Positions 25,840 to 34,418 are shown, counted from the stretch's first letter. The stretch: 64,000 nt of DNA from Streptomyces sp. KMM 9044 (GCF_024701375.2 NZ_CP113910.1:992001-1056000); one strand, 5' to 3'. Notes: generated by a model not told the origin, from the letters alone. Translations and numbers: made by a program.

Positions 25840-27635
25840 GCGCCCACCACCATGTCCAGTCCCCCGCCACCACGCCGGACGACGACGCCGACCTCGCACG
25901 ATGGGACGACGACGGCGCCCCGCCCGCGCAACCCCGTTCCTCCCCGGCCGCGTGGCTGCGCGTGGGAGCCGAACTCGGCGACCGGCTGGTCGAACTCTCC
26001 GGCCGCAACGACCTCCTCGTCACCTGCCGCCCCGGCACGCGCAGCGGCGCACCGGCCGCGTTCTTCCCCACCCTGGGCGAGGTCGAGTTCGACGCCCGCC
26101 TGTTCGCCCCCCTCCAGCCCCACGAGATTCATCCGCGGATCGTAGGCGACGAGGAGCGGTATCCCGCCGCCTGGGGAGTGTTCGTCCACGAGGCCGCGCA
26201 CGCGGCCCACTCCGTCTGGACACAGCCTGCCGGAGCGAACCCCCGTGTCGTCGAGGCCGCGCTCCTACTGGAGGAGAGCCGCGTCGAAGGCGCACACCTG
26301 ATCACGCGGCCCACGGACCGCACGTACCTGCGCACCAGTGCCCGAACCCTGGTCATGCCCGACATCGCCCACCCCACCCTCCAGGGCATCGAGCAGGCCG
26401 CCGCCGTGGCGGCCCTGATCCTCGGCCGCCGTGACGTCGGCATCCTGGACGCCGGCGAGACCCGGGCCGTCGCCGATCTGTGCGAAAGGGTGCTGGGCGC
26501 AGACCTGCTGGCTACACTCACCCGCATCTGGACCGCAGCTCACCAGTGCGCCGACCACGATGCCACGACCATGCTCGCGCGCGGTCAAGAATGGTGCGAC
26601 GCTCTGGACGCCGCGGCCCCCGCCCTGCCCGTGCCGGAGGGCCTCTCCGATCTACTGTCCGGCTCCGTGGGGGTCGTCATGGACAGCACGGCAGCCACCG
26701 ACGCGGCCGATCTCGCGGCACAGGACGCAGCGGCCAGCGCCATGGCGTCGCGGTCCAAGGCGCAGGCTCAGGACCGCGCCCAGCGGGCCGACCAGCGACG
26801 CAAAGCCGCCGCCACCGCCAAGTCGGTGTTCAACGCCCGTGGCACCACCGTCAACCCCGATGGCACACCGGCGCCCTCCGGCAACCCGGTCACCGGCACC
26901 CGCAGGCCCACCGCCGCCGAGCAGAGTGCCGCCGCGCGCCTGAGCCGCGCCCTGCGTGCCGCCGCCTACCGCGAGCGGACCGAGGAGCGGACCACCAGCC
27001 CCACCCCGCCCGGCCGCCTCAACATGCGCGCGGCCCTCGCCCGCGACGCTCAGCGCGCGGCCGGGTCGGTCCCCACCGCGGAACCGTTCACCCACACCCG
27101 CCGCCGGAACTCCCCCACCCCACCGCTGCGTGTGGGGATCGCCGTCGACGTCTCCGGCTCCATGCGTGCCGCCTGCGCGCCCGTGGCGTCCGCTGCCTGG
27201 ATCGTGGCACGCGCAGCAGCCCTGACCGACCCCGACTCCCGTACCGCCACCATTGCCTACGACAGGCACCTGACCGCACTGACCCGGCCCACCCACCGAG
27301 CACCAGAGCACGTGACGACGTTCGATGCCACCGGCGGCCACCACAACCTCGGCGACGCCATCGACGCACTCGACCACGGCCTCGAACTCAGCCGCCCCGG
27401 CGCCGGCCGCCTCCTCGTGATCGTCACCGACGCCCGGTACGGCAGCGACGAAACCGCTCAAGCCGTCACCCGCGTCAAGCAGCTCACGACCGCCGGCTGC
27501 GCCGTACTCCAGCTCACCCTCACCGCGGAGTCCCGCCACTTGCCGGGAACCACCTTGCTGCACCTGTCCCAGCCCTCCAGCGCTCCCGTCGCCATCGCCA
27601 AGGCGGCCACAGACGCCATCCGCAGGACACGCTGA
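25836..27635 (+). CDS. VWA-domain protein with HExxH motif, MoxR partner
   Basis: A 599-residue protein. Residues about 60-200 resemble a metallopeptidase-like domain with VFVHEAAHAAHS (HExxH near residue 118) and a later EES that could give the third ligand. A low-complexity Ala/Arg middle follows. The C-terminal 180 residues are a von Willebrand A domain with MIDAS motif VDVSGSMRA (about 436), TGGHHNLGDAI and IVTDARYG. MoxR-VWA pairs are known as chaperone-like modules. Translational coupling to the MoxR gene (ATGA) supports joint action. Whether the HExxH is catalytic is not known. Confidence 0.82.
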   Translation: MSAHHHVQSPATTPDDDADLARWDDDGAPPAQPRSSPAAWLRVGAELGDRLVELSGRNDLLVTCRPGTRSGAPAAFFPTLGEVEFDARLFAPLQPHEIHPRIVGDEERYPAAWGVFVHEAAHAAHSVWTQPAGANPRVVEAALLLEESRVEGAHLITRPTDRTYLRTSARTLVMPDIAHPTLQGIEQAAAVAALILGRRDVGILDAGETRAVADLCERVLGADLLATLTRIWTAAHQCADHDATTMLARGQEWCDALDAAAPALPVPEGLSDLLSGSVGVVMDSTAATDAADLAAQDAAASAMASRSKAQAQDRAQRADQRRKAAATAKSVFNARGTTVNPDGTPAPSGNPVTGTRRPTAAEQSAAARLSRALRAAAYRERTEERTTSPTPPGRLNMRAALARDAQRAAGSVPTAEPFTHTRRRNSPTPPLRVGIAVDVSGSMRAACAPVASAAWIVARAAALTDPDSRTATIAYDRHLTALTRPTHRAPEHVTTFDATGGHHNLGDAIDALDHGLELSRPGAGRLLVIVTDARYGSDETAQAVTRVKQLTTAGCAVLQLTLTAESRHLPGTTLLHLSQPSSAPVAIAKAATDAIRRTR

Positions 27636-27708
27636 GACGACGCAGAAGGCTGAAGCGTCCCCGAGACCACCGCCAAGAACTCCAGACCAATTCCGTCCGC
27701 CGCGTGAA

Positions 27709-27727
27709 TCGTGCATCTGATGCACGA
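27709..27727. terminator. perfect inverted repeat after the VWA gene
   Basis: Arms TCGTGCATC and GATGCACGA around a single T, in the 145-base gap between the VWA gene and the next gene. No T-run follows. It could be a hairpin terminator of the U-less kind used by actinobacteria, or a dimer binding site for a regulator of the next gene. Confidence 0.35.
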
Positions 27728-27780
27728 CCCTCCGCAACGGCGCAGGCCACCACCCCAACCGTCAACGAAAGGCACTCGAT

Positions 27781-28335
27781 TTGAAGCCCCAGACCAGCAT
27801 CCCGACCTCGAACGTAATGCCCATCAAACGGAATTCCCCGGGGGTGAGTACGCACTGGATCGTGGAGCACGCCTGCTCCCACCGGGTAGATCATGACCTG
27901 TCCAACCGCCCCGCCGACAAGCGGGCGGGCTTCGCCCGTTGGCTCGCGTCGAAGGACTGCACCGACTGCTGGAAGGCGGCGCGCGACGCCGACTCCGAGT
28001 CCAAGGAAGAGTGGCTCGCGGCGAAGCGCGCCGAGGAGCAGGAGGCAACCGCCACCTGGGCCAAGCAGTTCGACATGCCGCAGCTGGAGGGCCCGGAGAA
28101 GGCCCTGGACTGGGGTGAGCGCTCCCGCCATCAGCTGATGACGGCCGCGCACACCGCCCTGGTCGTCGAGGGCAGCTGGGACGAGGCGGACTGGGCGGAG
28201 CTGGAGGAGAAAGCCCGCTCCATCAGCCGTGCAGGGTGGTGGATCGACCAGCGTGACTCCGAAGGCACTGACCTGGTCGAACTCCTCGACGCAGCCACCG
28301 AGGCGGACCGCGGGACGGAGAACCCGTTCCGCTGA
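27781..28335 (+). CDS. hypothetical accessory protein with CxxC
   Basis: A 184-residue protein starting at TTG 27781 behind GAAAGG; GTG 27844 is an alternative. The conserved-looking core is HWIVEHACSHRVDHDLSNRPADKRAGFARWLASKDCTDCWKAA, with Cys and His residues (C...H, CTDC) that could bind zinc. The rest is acidic and helical. Copy B of the palindromic element follows directly after the stop. Function unknown. Confidence 0.7.
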   Translation: MKPQTSIPTSNVMPIKRNSPGVSTHWIVEHACSHRVDHDLSNRPADKRAGFARWLASKDCTDCWKAARDADSESKEEWLAAKRAEEQEATATWAKQFDMPQLEGPEKALDWGERSRHQLMTAAHTALVVEGSWDEADWAELEEKARSISRAGWWIDQRDSEGTDLVELLDAATEADRGTENPFR

Positions 28336-28342
28336 CGGCGGG

Positions 28343-28382
28343 GCAACATAGCCGGGAAACGCCGGTTAGCCAAACCGGCGTT
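28343..28382 (-). promoter_or_regulatory. palindromic promoter-like element, copy B
   Basis: An inverted repeat with 10-bp arms (AACGCCGGTT and its complement) and spacer AGCCA lies at 28358-28382. On the minus strand TTGGCT (28373-28368) is followed after 17 bases by TATGTT (28350-28345). It starts seven bases after the stop of the gene at 27781-28335 and lies about 55 bases before the start of the next gene. As a promoter it would fire antisense into the preceding gene. Confidence 0.6.
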
Positions 28383-28435
28383 CCTCCGGACTATTGATGC
28401 TCCCACCCCGCCAGCCATCGCGTGGAAGGAACCGC

Positions 28436-28873
28436 GTGCTCCCTCCGTCCTGGGACCATCAACCCACCCCCGTCACCGCCCTCACCCCCGACCCGCTCAC
28501 GCCCGCCCGCGACATCACCCACGCCCACTTTCAGGCCGGGGACACCGTCGTCGTCCTCAAGGGGGTGGCCGGCGGGGAACTGTGGGGAGACTCCATGCGC
28601 ATCGTCGCCCCCTCCTGGCACACCCCCACCGACGAGGACGGATGGCGACTGCGTGATCCCACCGGCGGTGCCCAGTCCTACGTCACCGCTCACCCCCGCT
28701 ACCTCGTGCACCTCTCGCGCCGCTGCCCGGACTGCCTGATCTACCTGCGGGCCATGGAAGACACCCTCCTCGCACGGTTCGCCGGCCACGACGAGCTGAT
28801 CGACTGCGGCTGGTACACCACCACCGCCCTGGGCCAGCTCGTGCACACCGCAGACACCAGGGGCGGCCAGTGA
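28436..28873 (+). CDS. hypothetical accessory protein
   Basis: A 145-residue protein from GTG 28436, behind GGAAGGAA. Core: ITHAHFQAGDTVVVLKGVAGGELWGDSMRIVAPSW, then a Cys-containing CPDCLIYLRAMEDTLLARFAGHDELIDCGWYTTTAL. The beta-rich first half could be an SH3-like or OB-like barrel. The stop overlaps the next GTG. No family recognised. Confidence 0.65.
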   Translation: MLPPSWDHQPTPVTALTPDPLTPARDITHAHFQAGDTVVVLKGVAGGELWGDSMRIVAPSWHTPTDEDGWRLRDPTGGAQSYVTAHPRYLVHLSRRCPDCLIYLRAMEDTLLARFAGHDELIDCGWYTTTALGQLVHTADTRGGQ

Positions 28874-29694
28874 CTCCCCCCATGAACCGCCCCGACCGTG
28901 CCGCTTCGCTCCACAAGGCCAGGGCCCGAGCCACCGCAACACCGGTCGATCCTTCCTGGCCGCTGCGCCTGTCCGAAGATCTCCGCGGCATCCGGGCCGA
29001 CTGGAAAACTTCAGCCGCGGTGTGCGCGGATGCCGCCTGGGCGGCACGGTCAGCCGGCCGCAGCGTCCTGGGGCTGCTGTCCCCGGAGGATGTCCTCGCA
29101 ACGGACCGTGATTCGATCACCGCCCGCACCATGGTGCATCTGTACCTGAGCGCCCTTCGGTTCGACTTCCGCTGTCCCACCCTCCAACGTCTCGTCGAGC
29201 ACCTCGCGGAGACCACACGTCAGCCGCTGGACTGCTACACCCGCGCCCTGTACGCCTTCGCGCTGCTTGGCCAGTCCCGCCCCGAGGGCCTGACGGTCAT
29301 GGACGAGGTCCTCACCGAGGCGGAGGAGCACCCCAAAACACTGCACGTCCTGCTGCACGGGCTGTGGTTCGGCCAGGACCTGGACGAGGGTGCGGAGCGT
29401 CTTCTGGCCCTCAGCTCCCGGCCCGCCCTCGCCACCGGCACCGGCACCGGCACCGGCACCGGCACCGGCACCGGCACCGGCCCGATCGTCCTCTTCCGCG
29501 TGGCGGGGGCGCTGCGCCGGATGGACCGGTACGACGAAGGGCTGGGCGCCATCGACAGGGAGATCGGCTGTCTTCCGCCGGGAGACACATCGGTTCACGC
29601 CGACCTGGTCCGCGAGCGCTCCCTGATCTGTGCAGCCCGCGGCCTTCATCAGCACCGGTCACCCACCCGCACGTCGAGCGGGGTGCCGTCATGA
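28870..29694 (+). CDS. hypothetical helical-repeat protein with a Thr-Gly tract
   Basis: A 274-residue protein, GTG start overlapping the previous stop. Much of it looks like helical-hairpin repeats of TPR type (CYTRALYAFALLGQSRPEGLTVMDEVLTEAEEHPKTLHVLLHGLWFGQDLDEGAERLLAL). It is interrupted by eight Thr-Gly pairs encoded by a perfect hexanucleotide repeat, then resumes (VLFRVAGALRRMDRYDEGLGAIDREIG). It ends in ATGA with the relaxase-like gene. A TPR-like scaffold is inferred. Confidence 0.65.
   Translation: MTPPMNRPDRAASLHKARARATATPVDPSWPLRLSEDLRGIRADWKTSAAVCADAAWAARSAGRSVLGLLSPEDVLATDRDSITARTMVHLYLSALRFDFRCPTLQRLVEHLAETTRQPLDCYTRALYAFALLGQSRPEGLTVMDEVLTEAEEHPKTLHVLLHGLWFGQDLDEGAERLLALSSRPALATGTGTGTGTGTGTGTGPIVLFRVAGALRRMDRYDEGLGAIDREIGCLPPGDTSVHADLVRERSLICAARGLHQHRSPTRTSSGVPS
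29434..29481 (+). repeat. hexanucleotide tandem repeat (ACCGGC x 8)
   Basis: Eight perfect copies of ACCGGC in the coding strand of the 28870 gene, encoding a Thr-Gly tract. Unit gain or loss keeps the frame, so the linker length can vary without breaking the gene. Such perfect short tandem repeats are prone to replication slippage. Confidence 0.95.
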
Positions 29695-30539
29695 TCCCCC
29701 GCCTGCACGCGAGGGCCCACTCGCCGCGCGAACCGCTGGCCGAGGCGCTCGGGCGGCCCCTTTCCCCGAACGAGGGCCTGACGGAATACACCGTGGTCGC
29801 CCACTGGCCGGGCCTGGACTACTACACCCCGGACGACGAGCAGAAGACCTGGACGTCCGTTGAGTGGGCCGAGCACCTCGAAGATCCCTACCTGGAGCAT
29901 CCGTTCGCTGCCAGCCCGGACGACGACCGGCATGCGATCCTCCATCTCGACGTCCGGCTCCACCCGGACGACCGGGAGCTGACAGGTCCCGAGTGGTCCG
30001 AAACTGCCCACCGGTTCGCACGGGCCGCTGGTATCGAGGTACCCGGCGCCGCGGAGCACGGTTGGCGGTGGATCGCTGTCCAAGGCCAGCCCGGACGTCT
30101 GGATCTGCTCGCCAACCTGATCCACCTCGACGGCACCTGGCGCACCCCGCCCGCCGACATCCGGCAACGCCTTACCGGTGAAGCGCGCCGCATCGAGCAG
30201 GACCTGAACCTGATCCCCGTCCGCACCGGCACCACGCAGTGGTCCGTTGCCCGTACGGTCCCGACCGCATCGTCGCAGCTCGCCGGCGTCCTCACGCAGC
30301 TCGCCGACGAGCAGGCTGGCCCGCTGGCCACGGTCCGCGGACTGGTCGAGCACACCGCTTACCGGATCGCCCGCCAGCCGGGGGCTGCCGGCACGGACAC
30401 GGCGCACCGTCTGGAGCTGATCGTCCCCCGCCTCCATGCGATTCAGCAGGACCTGGACGCCGCTGCGGCCCACCTTGTCCAGCCGCGGGCCGCCGCCGCA
30501 CCTGCCGCAGCCCAGCGCGCCGCCCACAGATCTCCGTAG
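29691..30539 (+). CDS. relaxase-like protein lacking the catalytic histidines
   Basis: A 282-residue protein from ATG 29691, coupled to the previous stop. Its order of motifs follows Streptomyces mobilization nucleases: MIPRLHARA start, VAHWPGLDYY, ILHLDVRLHPDDRELTGPEWSETAHRFARAAGI, then EHGWRWIAVQGQPGRLDLLANLIHLDGTW and ARRIEQDLNLIP. In true relaxases the segment after RW(I/V)AV carries a histidine triad (of the DDHIHIV kind) for metal binding; here it reads GQPGRLDLLANLI. The C-terminal part is helical. It may bind DNA or a partner without nicking. No active relaxase is recognisable in the window. Confidence 0.6.
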   Translation: MIPRLHARAHSPREPLAEALGRPLSPNEGLTEYTVVAHWPGLDYYTPDDEQKTWTSVEWAEHLEDPYLEHPFAASPDDDRHAILHLDVRLHPDDRELTGPEWSETAHRFARAAGIEVPGAAEHGWRWIAVQGQPGRLDLLANLIHLDGTWRTPPADIRQRLTGEARRIEQDLNLIPVRTGTTQWSVARTVPTASSQLAGVLTQLADEQAGPLATVRGLVEHTAYRIARQPGAAGTDTAHRLELIVPRLHAIQQDLDAAAAHLVQPRAAAAPAAAQRAAHRSP

Positions 30540-30552
30540 GAGAAACGTCTCC

Positions 30553-31257
30553 TTGCCCCGAACCACCGACCGCTTCCTGGACATCCGCCGTGGCCCGCAC
30601 TTCGGCGAACTCCTCGCCCGCGGCGGCGACCTTGAGGCACACAGCATTCTCCAACGCGCGGGATTCGTCGCTGTCGTCCGCCTCCACGAGACCTACCACC
30701 GCGCCCCCGCCGGCCTGACCGAGGCGGACGAGTCCAGTCTCGCCACCGAGGCCGTAGGGCGCCTGCGGGCCGTCGGGTACCACGTCGACTGCGATGAGCG
30801 CTTCGACACCGAAGCCCGCCCCGCGCGCTATCCCACGCTCGGCGCCTCGGTCTCCCACCTCGCCGAACGCCTCCGCGAGGCCACCGACACCGCCGAGGCA
30901 GCCGACATCCTCACCGAACTCACCGCGCCCCACGACGGCGTCCTCGCCGGGTTCGAGGAAACCCTTCGCGCCCTGGCGGAGTTCTTCGACGGCCTCGGCG
31001 ACGCGAGCGATCCGCACACCGCCCGGCGCCTGCGCTACCTCGCCGACGCATACGTCCGCGTCATCCACTCCGACCTCGCGCACACCCGCAAACGGCTGGC
31101 CGACCGGCACGCCCCTCACCCCGGCCGCCGCGCCTGCGCCGAACACGTCCCCGACCACGAGCCCGAACGCTCCGCGGTGTGCGCCTGCCCGCCCTCGCCG
31201 CGTGCACTGCCGGTCCCGGCACCGCCACCCGTCGGTGCCACCCGCCTGCGCCGCTGA
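30553..31257 (+). CDS. accessory plasmid protein with ARRLRYLAD region
   Basis: A 234-residue protein from TTG 30553, behind TAGGAGAAA. First domain: AHSILQRAGFVAVVRLHETYHRAP with AVGRLRAVGYHVDCDERFDTE, shared with the gene at 22599. Second: a helical module VSHLAERLREATDTAEAADILTELTAPHDGVLAGFEETLRALAEFFDGLG, like the modules at 17.9, 33.2 and 34.4 kb. The end has Cys and His residues (RRACAEHVPDHEPERSAVCAC). Function unknown. Confidence 0.7.
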   Translation: MPRTTDRFLDIRRGPHFGELLARGGDLEAHSILQRAGFVAVVRLHETYHRAPAGLTEADESSLATEAVGRLRAVGYHVDCDERFDTEARPARYPTLGASVSHLAERLREATDTAEAADILTELTAPHDGVLAGFEETLRALAEFFDGLGDASDPHTARRLRYLADAYVRVIHSDLAHTRKRLADRHAPHPGRRACAEHVPDHEPERSAVCACPPSPRALPVPAPPPVGATRLRR

Positions 31258-31282
31258 GCCCCTGCAACCGCCCAAGGACACC

Positions 31283-32041
31283 ATGCACGACCACAGCGCC
31301 TCCGAGCGCCTCGCCTCCTACGCCGACGTCCTCGCCAGCGAACTCCCCGACACCTGGACCAGTACCCACCTGACAGCCGACGACAAGGACGACCTCGCCG
31401 AACTCACCAGCCGCATCTGGGACCTGGACCTGGTCGCCGCCTCTCTGGCCGAACACCCCCTGCAGCAGGCAGCCGTCCTCAGCCGCCCTGACGGCGCCCA
31501 GCTCGTCCTGATCGACCGGCACGACGAACGCGACGGCTTCCTCCTCGCCGCCGTCGCCCCGCACGCCCTGCCCGATGAGGCGTATCATGCCGTCCCCGAG
31601 CCCAACGGCATCGTCCTGACCGACGACCCGTTCCTCGGCGCCGAGCAGGTCGCAAATGATTTGCTCGTCCGCTACGACCGTGCGCTCGCCCAGGTCCGGC
31701 ACAACGCTCTGGACGGCATCCAGCCCTCCCAGCCGGACCGGGTCGTCCTGACCTGGCAGCCGGACGGCAGCGTCGCCACCGCCCCCGCCGACGACCGGGC
31801 CCGCACGATCCTCGCCGCCCACGGCTTCGTCCAGGACCCGCACAGCGGCATCTACCGCCTGGAGGGCAACGACACCCAGTCGCAGGCACGTGCGCTGCGC
31901 GAGATCGGCCCGCAGCTCGACGCGCTCGGTATCGGCACCGCCCTCCAGCATCCCGCATCCCGGACCGCACCCACCGCAGCCCCGGCATCCATGCCGCCGG
32001 CCCCCGCCGGCGCCCGCAAACCCGCCACCAGGACGCGATGA
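31283..32041 (+). CDS. accessory plasmid protein, paralogue of the 18176 gene
   Basis: A 252-residue protein, ATG 31283 behind AAGGA. It runs parallel to the 18176-18949 protein: YADVLASELPDTWTST at the start, VPEPNGIVLTDDPFLGAEQVANDLLVRYDRALAQV in the middle, and a C-terminal domain with LTWQPDGSVATAPADDRARTILAAHGFVQDPHSGIYRLEG. The stop overlaps the ATG of the next, interrupted gene. Function unknown. Confidence 0.7.
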   Translation: MHDHSASERLASYADVLASELPDTWTSTHLTADDKDDLAELTSRIWDLDLVAASLAEHPLQQAAVLSRPDGAQLVLIDRHDERDGFLLAAVAPHALPDEAYHAVPEPNGIVLTDDPFLGAEQVANDLLVRYDRALAQVRHNALDGIQPSQPDRVVLTWQPDGSVATAPADDRARTILAAHGFVQDPHSGIYRLEGNDTQSQARALREIGPQLDALGIGTALQHPASRTAPTAAPASMPPAPAGARKPATRTR

Positions 32042-32505
32042 ACAAGACGGAGCCCGACTTCTGGGTTCTGGAGTAGGTCACCATCACCAAGGACTCCTGC
32101 ACCGGCCTGGTCGTGGCCATCGGGGGCCCCGAGCAGGCAGCGGACATCCTCCAGCGGACCGGCGGCTTCCTCACCGCTCCCGGGCCCCGCGGGGACTACC
32201 ACCATCTTCCGCACGGCCTGCCCATCGAGCAGCAGCGCCTGAAGGCGACCACCGCCTCACACGCCCTACTCGCCCTGACCAGAGAAGTGATCGTCCGCGC
32301 CTGGATCACCGCCAGTGATCTCCACTGCGCCGCGCCCGGCGAGGAACCCGAGCCCATCGCACGGCTCGGTAGCACCGCCCATTCCCTGCGCGAAGCCGCC
32401 AGCGTCATCCTGCACGCCCGCAACCACGCCGCCCGCCTGACACAGCCACCGGCCACCGCACCGGCACCGGGTCGCGCGCAGTCCCCGGTATCCCGCCGCC
32501 GCTGA
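32038..32505 (+). pseudogene. accessory gene with in-frame amber codon 13
   Basis: ATG 32038 (ATGA overlap) opens NKTEPDFWVLE, then an in-frame TAG at 32074-32076, then the same frame continues with VTITKDSCTGLVVAIGGPEQAADILQRTGGFLTAPG and a helical part to 32505. The coding quality is equal on both sides of the TAG. A TGG to TAG change is one simple explanation. Re-initiation at GTG 32110 or 32113 would give a 130-residue product. Confidence 0.6.
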
Positions 32506-32522
32506 CCCCGGAGAAGGAGCGT

Positions 32523-33001
32523 ATGGCCAACCTGGCCGACGAGTACGGCACGGACGTCGAGATCTACATCAAGGCCCTGACGACCACCATTCAGGCCGAC
32601 ACTCCCGCCGGCGCCCCGCTGGGCTCCACAACCTGCTGGAACAGCTCGGCCTCGAACGCCACGCATACCCCACGGGCGAGCCGCTCTACATCTGGCACAC
32701 CGTGCCCGACCACCTTGGCGCCGAGGAACAGAAGCGCCTGGCGAATCGCGTCATCCCCGCCCTGATGCTGGCCGAATACACGGTCAACTGCGACCCCGAG
32801 GTCTTCGACGAGGCCCTCTACCAGCAGGCTGTGCACCGCCTCTGGGCGCGCGCAGCCCGCTCCGCCCCGCAGCATCCGGTGCCCGCCAGTTCCCCCTCGC
32901 GCTCCGCACCGGTCCGCCGCACCCCGTGCAACACCCGGGCGGCCCCGGCACCACGTCGGGGCCGCCCACCGCCCCGCCCCGACTCCTGGAGAAACCCGTA
33001 G
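32523..33001 (+). pseudogene. accessory gene with single-base frameshift
   Basis: ATG 32523 behind GGAGAAGGAG starts ANLADEYGTDVEIYIKALTTTIQADTPAGAP. At about 32628 the coding signal moves to another frame reading LHNLLEQLGLERHAYPTGEPLYIWHTVPDHLGAEEQKRLANRVIPAL and ends at 33001. One extra C in GGGCTCC would join them (Leu-Gly then Leu-His). The restored protein would have about 159 residues. Function unknown. Confidence 0.6.
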
Positions 33002-33183
33002 CAGCCCGCACCCTCCCGCCGATCAGCCACCGCCGCAAGCCGCGCCTCGCGACCGCCCTGTTCCGCCGCTATCTGCGCGCCTGCATTCCCACCGGCCCCG
33101 ACCACGCCGCCCCGCTGGCCGGCGCCCGCCCGGAGGCCGTCCTCACCGAGACGCAGCACGTCGGGCAGCGCCACCACCACTGA
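32998..33183 (+). CDS. small basic hypothetical protein, start uncertain
   Basis: About 61 residues, Arg/His-rich (TLPPISHRRKPRLATALFRRYLRACIPTG). The natural start position, six bases behind TGGAGA, is a GTA (32998), which overlaps the TAG of the preceding frame. The only conventional in-frame start is GTG 32926, far upstream inside the other gene. It is either a mutated start or a longer fused reading. Function unknown. Confidence 0.4.
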   Translation, partial: VAARTLPPISHRRKPRLATALFRRYLRACIPTGPDHAAPLAGARPEAVLTETQHVGQRHHH

Positions 33184-33205
33184 CCGTCCACCGCCCTGGA
33201 GGAGC

Positions 33206-33592
33206 ATGTCCCACCCCGCCCCCTACCTGGTGAGGCTGGCCGACGAGATCACCCGCCAGCTCGGCCAGCTCGCCGACCATCTCTCTCAGCTTCCCCCGCC
33301 CCAGGCCGCGCAGGTCATCGCCCGCATTCTCGACCCGGACGCCGGAGTCCTCGGTGGCGTCACCCGCCTCGTCGCCACCGGCAGCCACTTCGCCAAGGAC
33401 CAGGCCGAGCAAGGCACTCTCCCTGCGGAGGTGTGGCTCGCTCTGGGCCGCGCCGCGAACGAACTACACGACATCACCCTCGACCTGGACGAACACCAAG
33501 GCACCCTTCAACGCGTCGGCACCCAGCCCGCCACCACTGCGGCGGCGAAGCCCCCGGCGCCCGCACCGCTCGTCGTGCGGCGGCGCCGGTGA
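33206..33592 (+). CDS. small helical accessory protein
   Basis: A 128-residue protein from ATG 33206 with an excellent ribosome binding site (GGAGGAGC). It consists almost wholly of the helical module seen in neighbours: YLVRLADEITRQLGQLADHLSQLPPPQAAQVIARILDPDAGVLGGVTRLVATGSHFAKDQAEQG, then a second helical hairpin (ALGRAANELHDITLDLDEHQGTLQ). The stop overlaps the GTG of the DUF317 gene. Function unknown. Confidence 0.7.
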   Translation: MSHPAPYLVRLADEITRQLGQLADHLSQLPPPQAAQVIARILDPDAGVLGGVTRLVATGSHFAKDQAEQGTLPAEVWLALGRAANELHDITLDLDEHQGTLQRVGTQPATTAAAKPPAPAPLVVRRRR

Positions 33593-34392
33593 AGAAGAAG
33601 CAGTGGCAGGGTTGGGGGCCGGGCGAGCAGGCCGAGCAGCACTACCTCGTCCAGCCCCGTGCCCTGGCCGGCGGGGGCGATGTCCGGCACGTCTCGGAGT
33701 TTTTGCGCGCCTCGGGCTGGCGAGACAAGTCCAAAACGGGGGGCCCGCTGCTCATGGAGAGCCCGGACCGCGCCGTCCGTGTCGCCTACGACCCCTACGT
33801 CCTGCCCGGTGGATGGACCATTCACGGCCGGGCAAACGGGGCGAACGCCGAGTGGTCTGCGCACTTGGGCCGGCAGACTCCGGTGGAGATCGTCGCCGGT
33901 CTGACCGACGCCCTCACTCGTCCCCGCTCCGCACACGCCCCCAACGCCTGGGCACCTCTGCAGGAGCAGAACTGGCACACGCGCTTCGAGGGCCAGGACT
34001 ATACGGCGACCAGCCCCGACGGCACCGCATGGATGCAGTACCACCAGGGCGTCAACGGCTCGGCGATGTGGTGGACCGGAGCGCAGGACAAACAGGGCAA
34101 CGGCTGGACTGCCCACTTCACGCCGAACACACCGATGCACCTGGTCCAAGCCTTCTCAGCCGAACTCGCCGGCCCGGACCCCGTGATGCGCCCACGCGGA
34201 CGCGTCCCCCACAGCGCCCAGATCCGTACCTGGTCGGTCTCCGTCAAGCCCTCTCAGCTCAGCGCGTGGCAACAGGCCCGGATCACCGCTGCCCGCGCCG
34301 CTACCTGGGCTCGCAACACCGCCGGAAGCACCCGGCCACGCACCACCGCCCGTCCCTACACCCCGGCCGGCGGCGCCCGGACCCGCCGCTGA
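33589..34392 (+). CDS. DUF317 (SPDY) domain protein
   Basis: A 267-residue protein from GTG 33589. Two copies of the DUF317 domain can be read: VSEFLRASGWRDKSKTGGPLLMESPDRAVRVAYDPY with WTIHGRANGANAEWSAHLGRQTPVEIVAGLTDAL, then NWHTRFEGQDYTATSPDGTAWMQYHQG with WTAHFTPNTPMHLVQAFSAEL. The family is known only from Streptomyces and relatives, and its role is unknown. The paralogues at 34763, 36186 and 43728 make this one of four in the window. Confidence 0.8.
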   Translation: MKKKQWQGWGPGEQAEQHYLVQPRALAGGGDVRHVSEFLRASGWRDKSKTGGPLLMESPDRAVRVAYDPYVLPGGWTIHGRANGANAEWSAHLGRQTPVEIVAGLTDALTRPRSAHAPNAWAPLQEQNWHTRFEGQDYTATSPDGTAWMQYHQGVNGSAMWWTGAQDKQGNGWTAHFTPNTPMHLVQAFSAELAGPDPVMRPRGRVPHSAQIRTWSVSVKPSQLSAWQQARITAARAATWARNTAGSTRPRTTARPYTPAGGARTRR

Positions 34393-34418
34393 CCTCCGTC
34401 CCCGTCTCAAGGAGCCCG

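Noticed and set aside
29434..29481. Possible CRISPR array because of regular repeats
   Set aside because: The repeat unit is 6 bases with no spacers and lies inside a coding frame; no CRISPR-type repeats or cas genes were seen anywhere.
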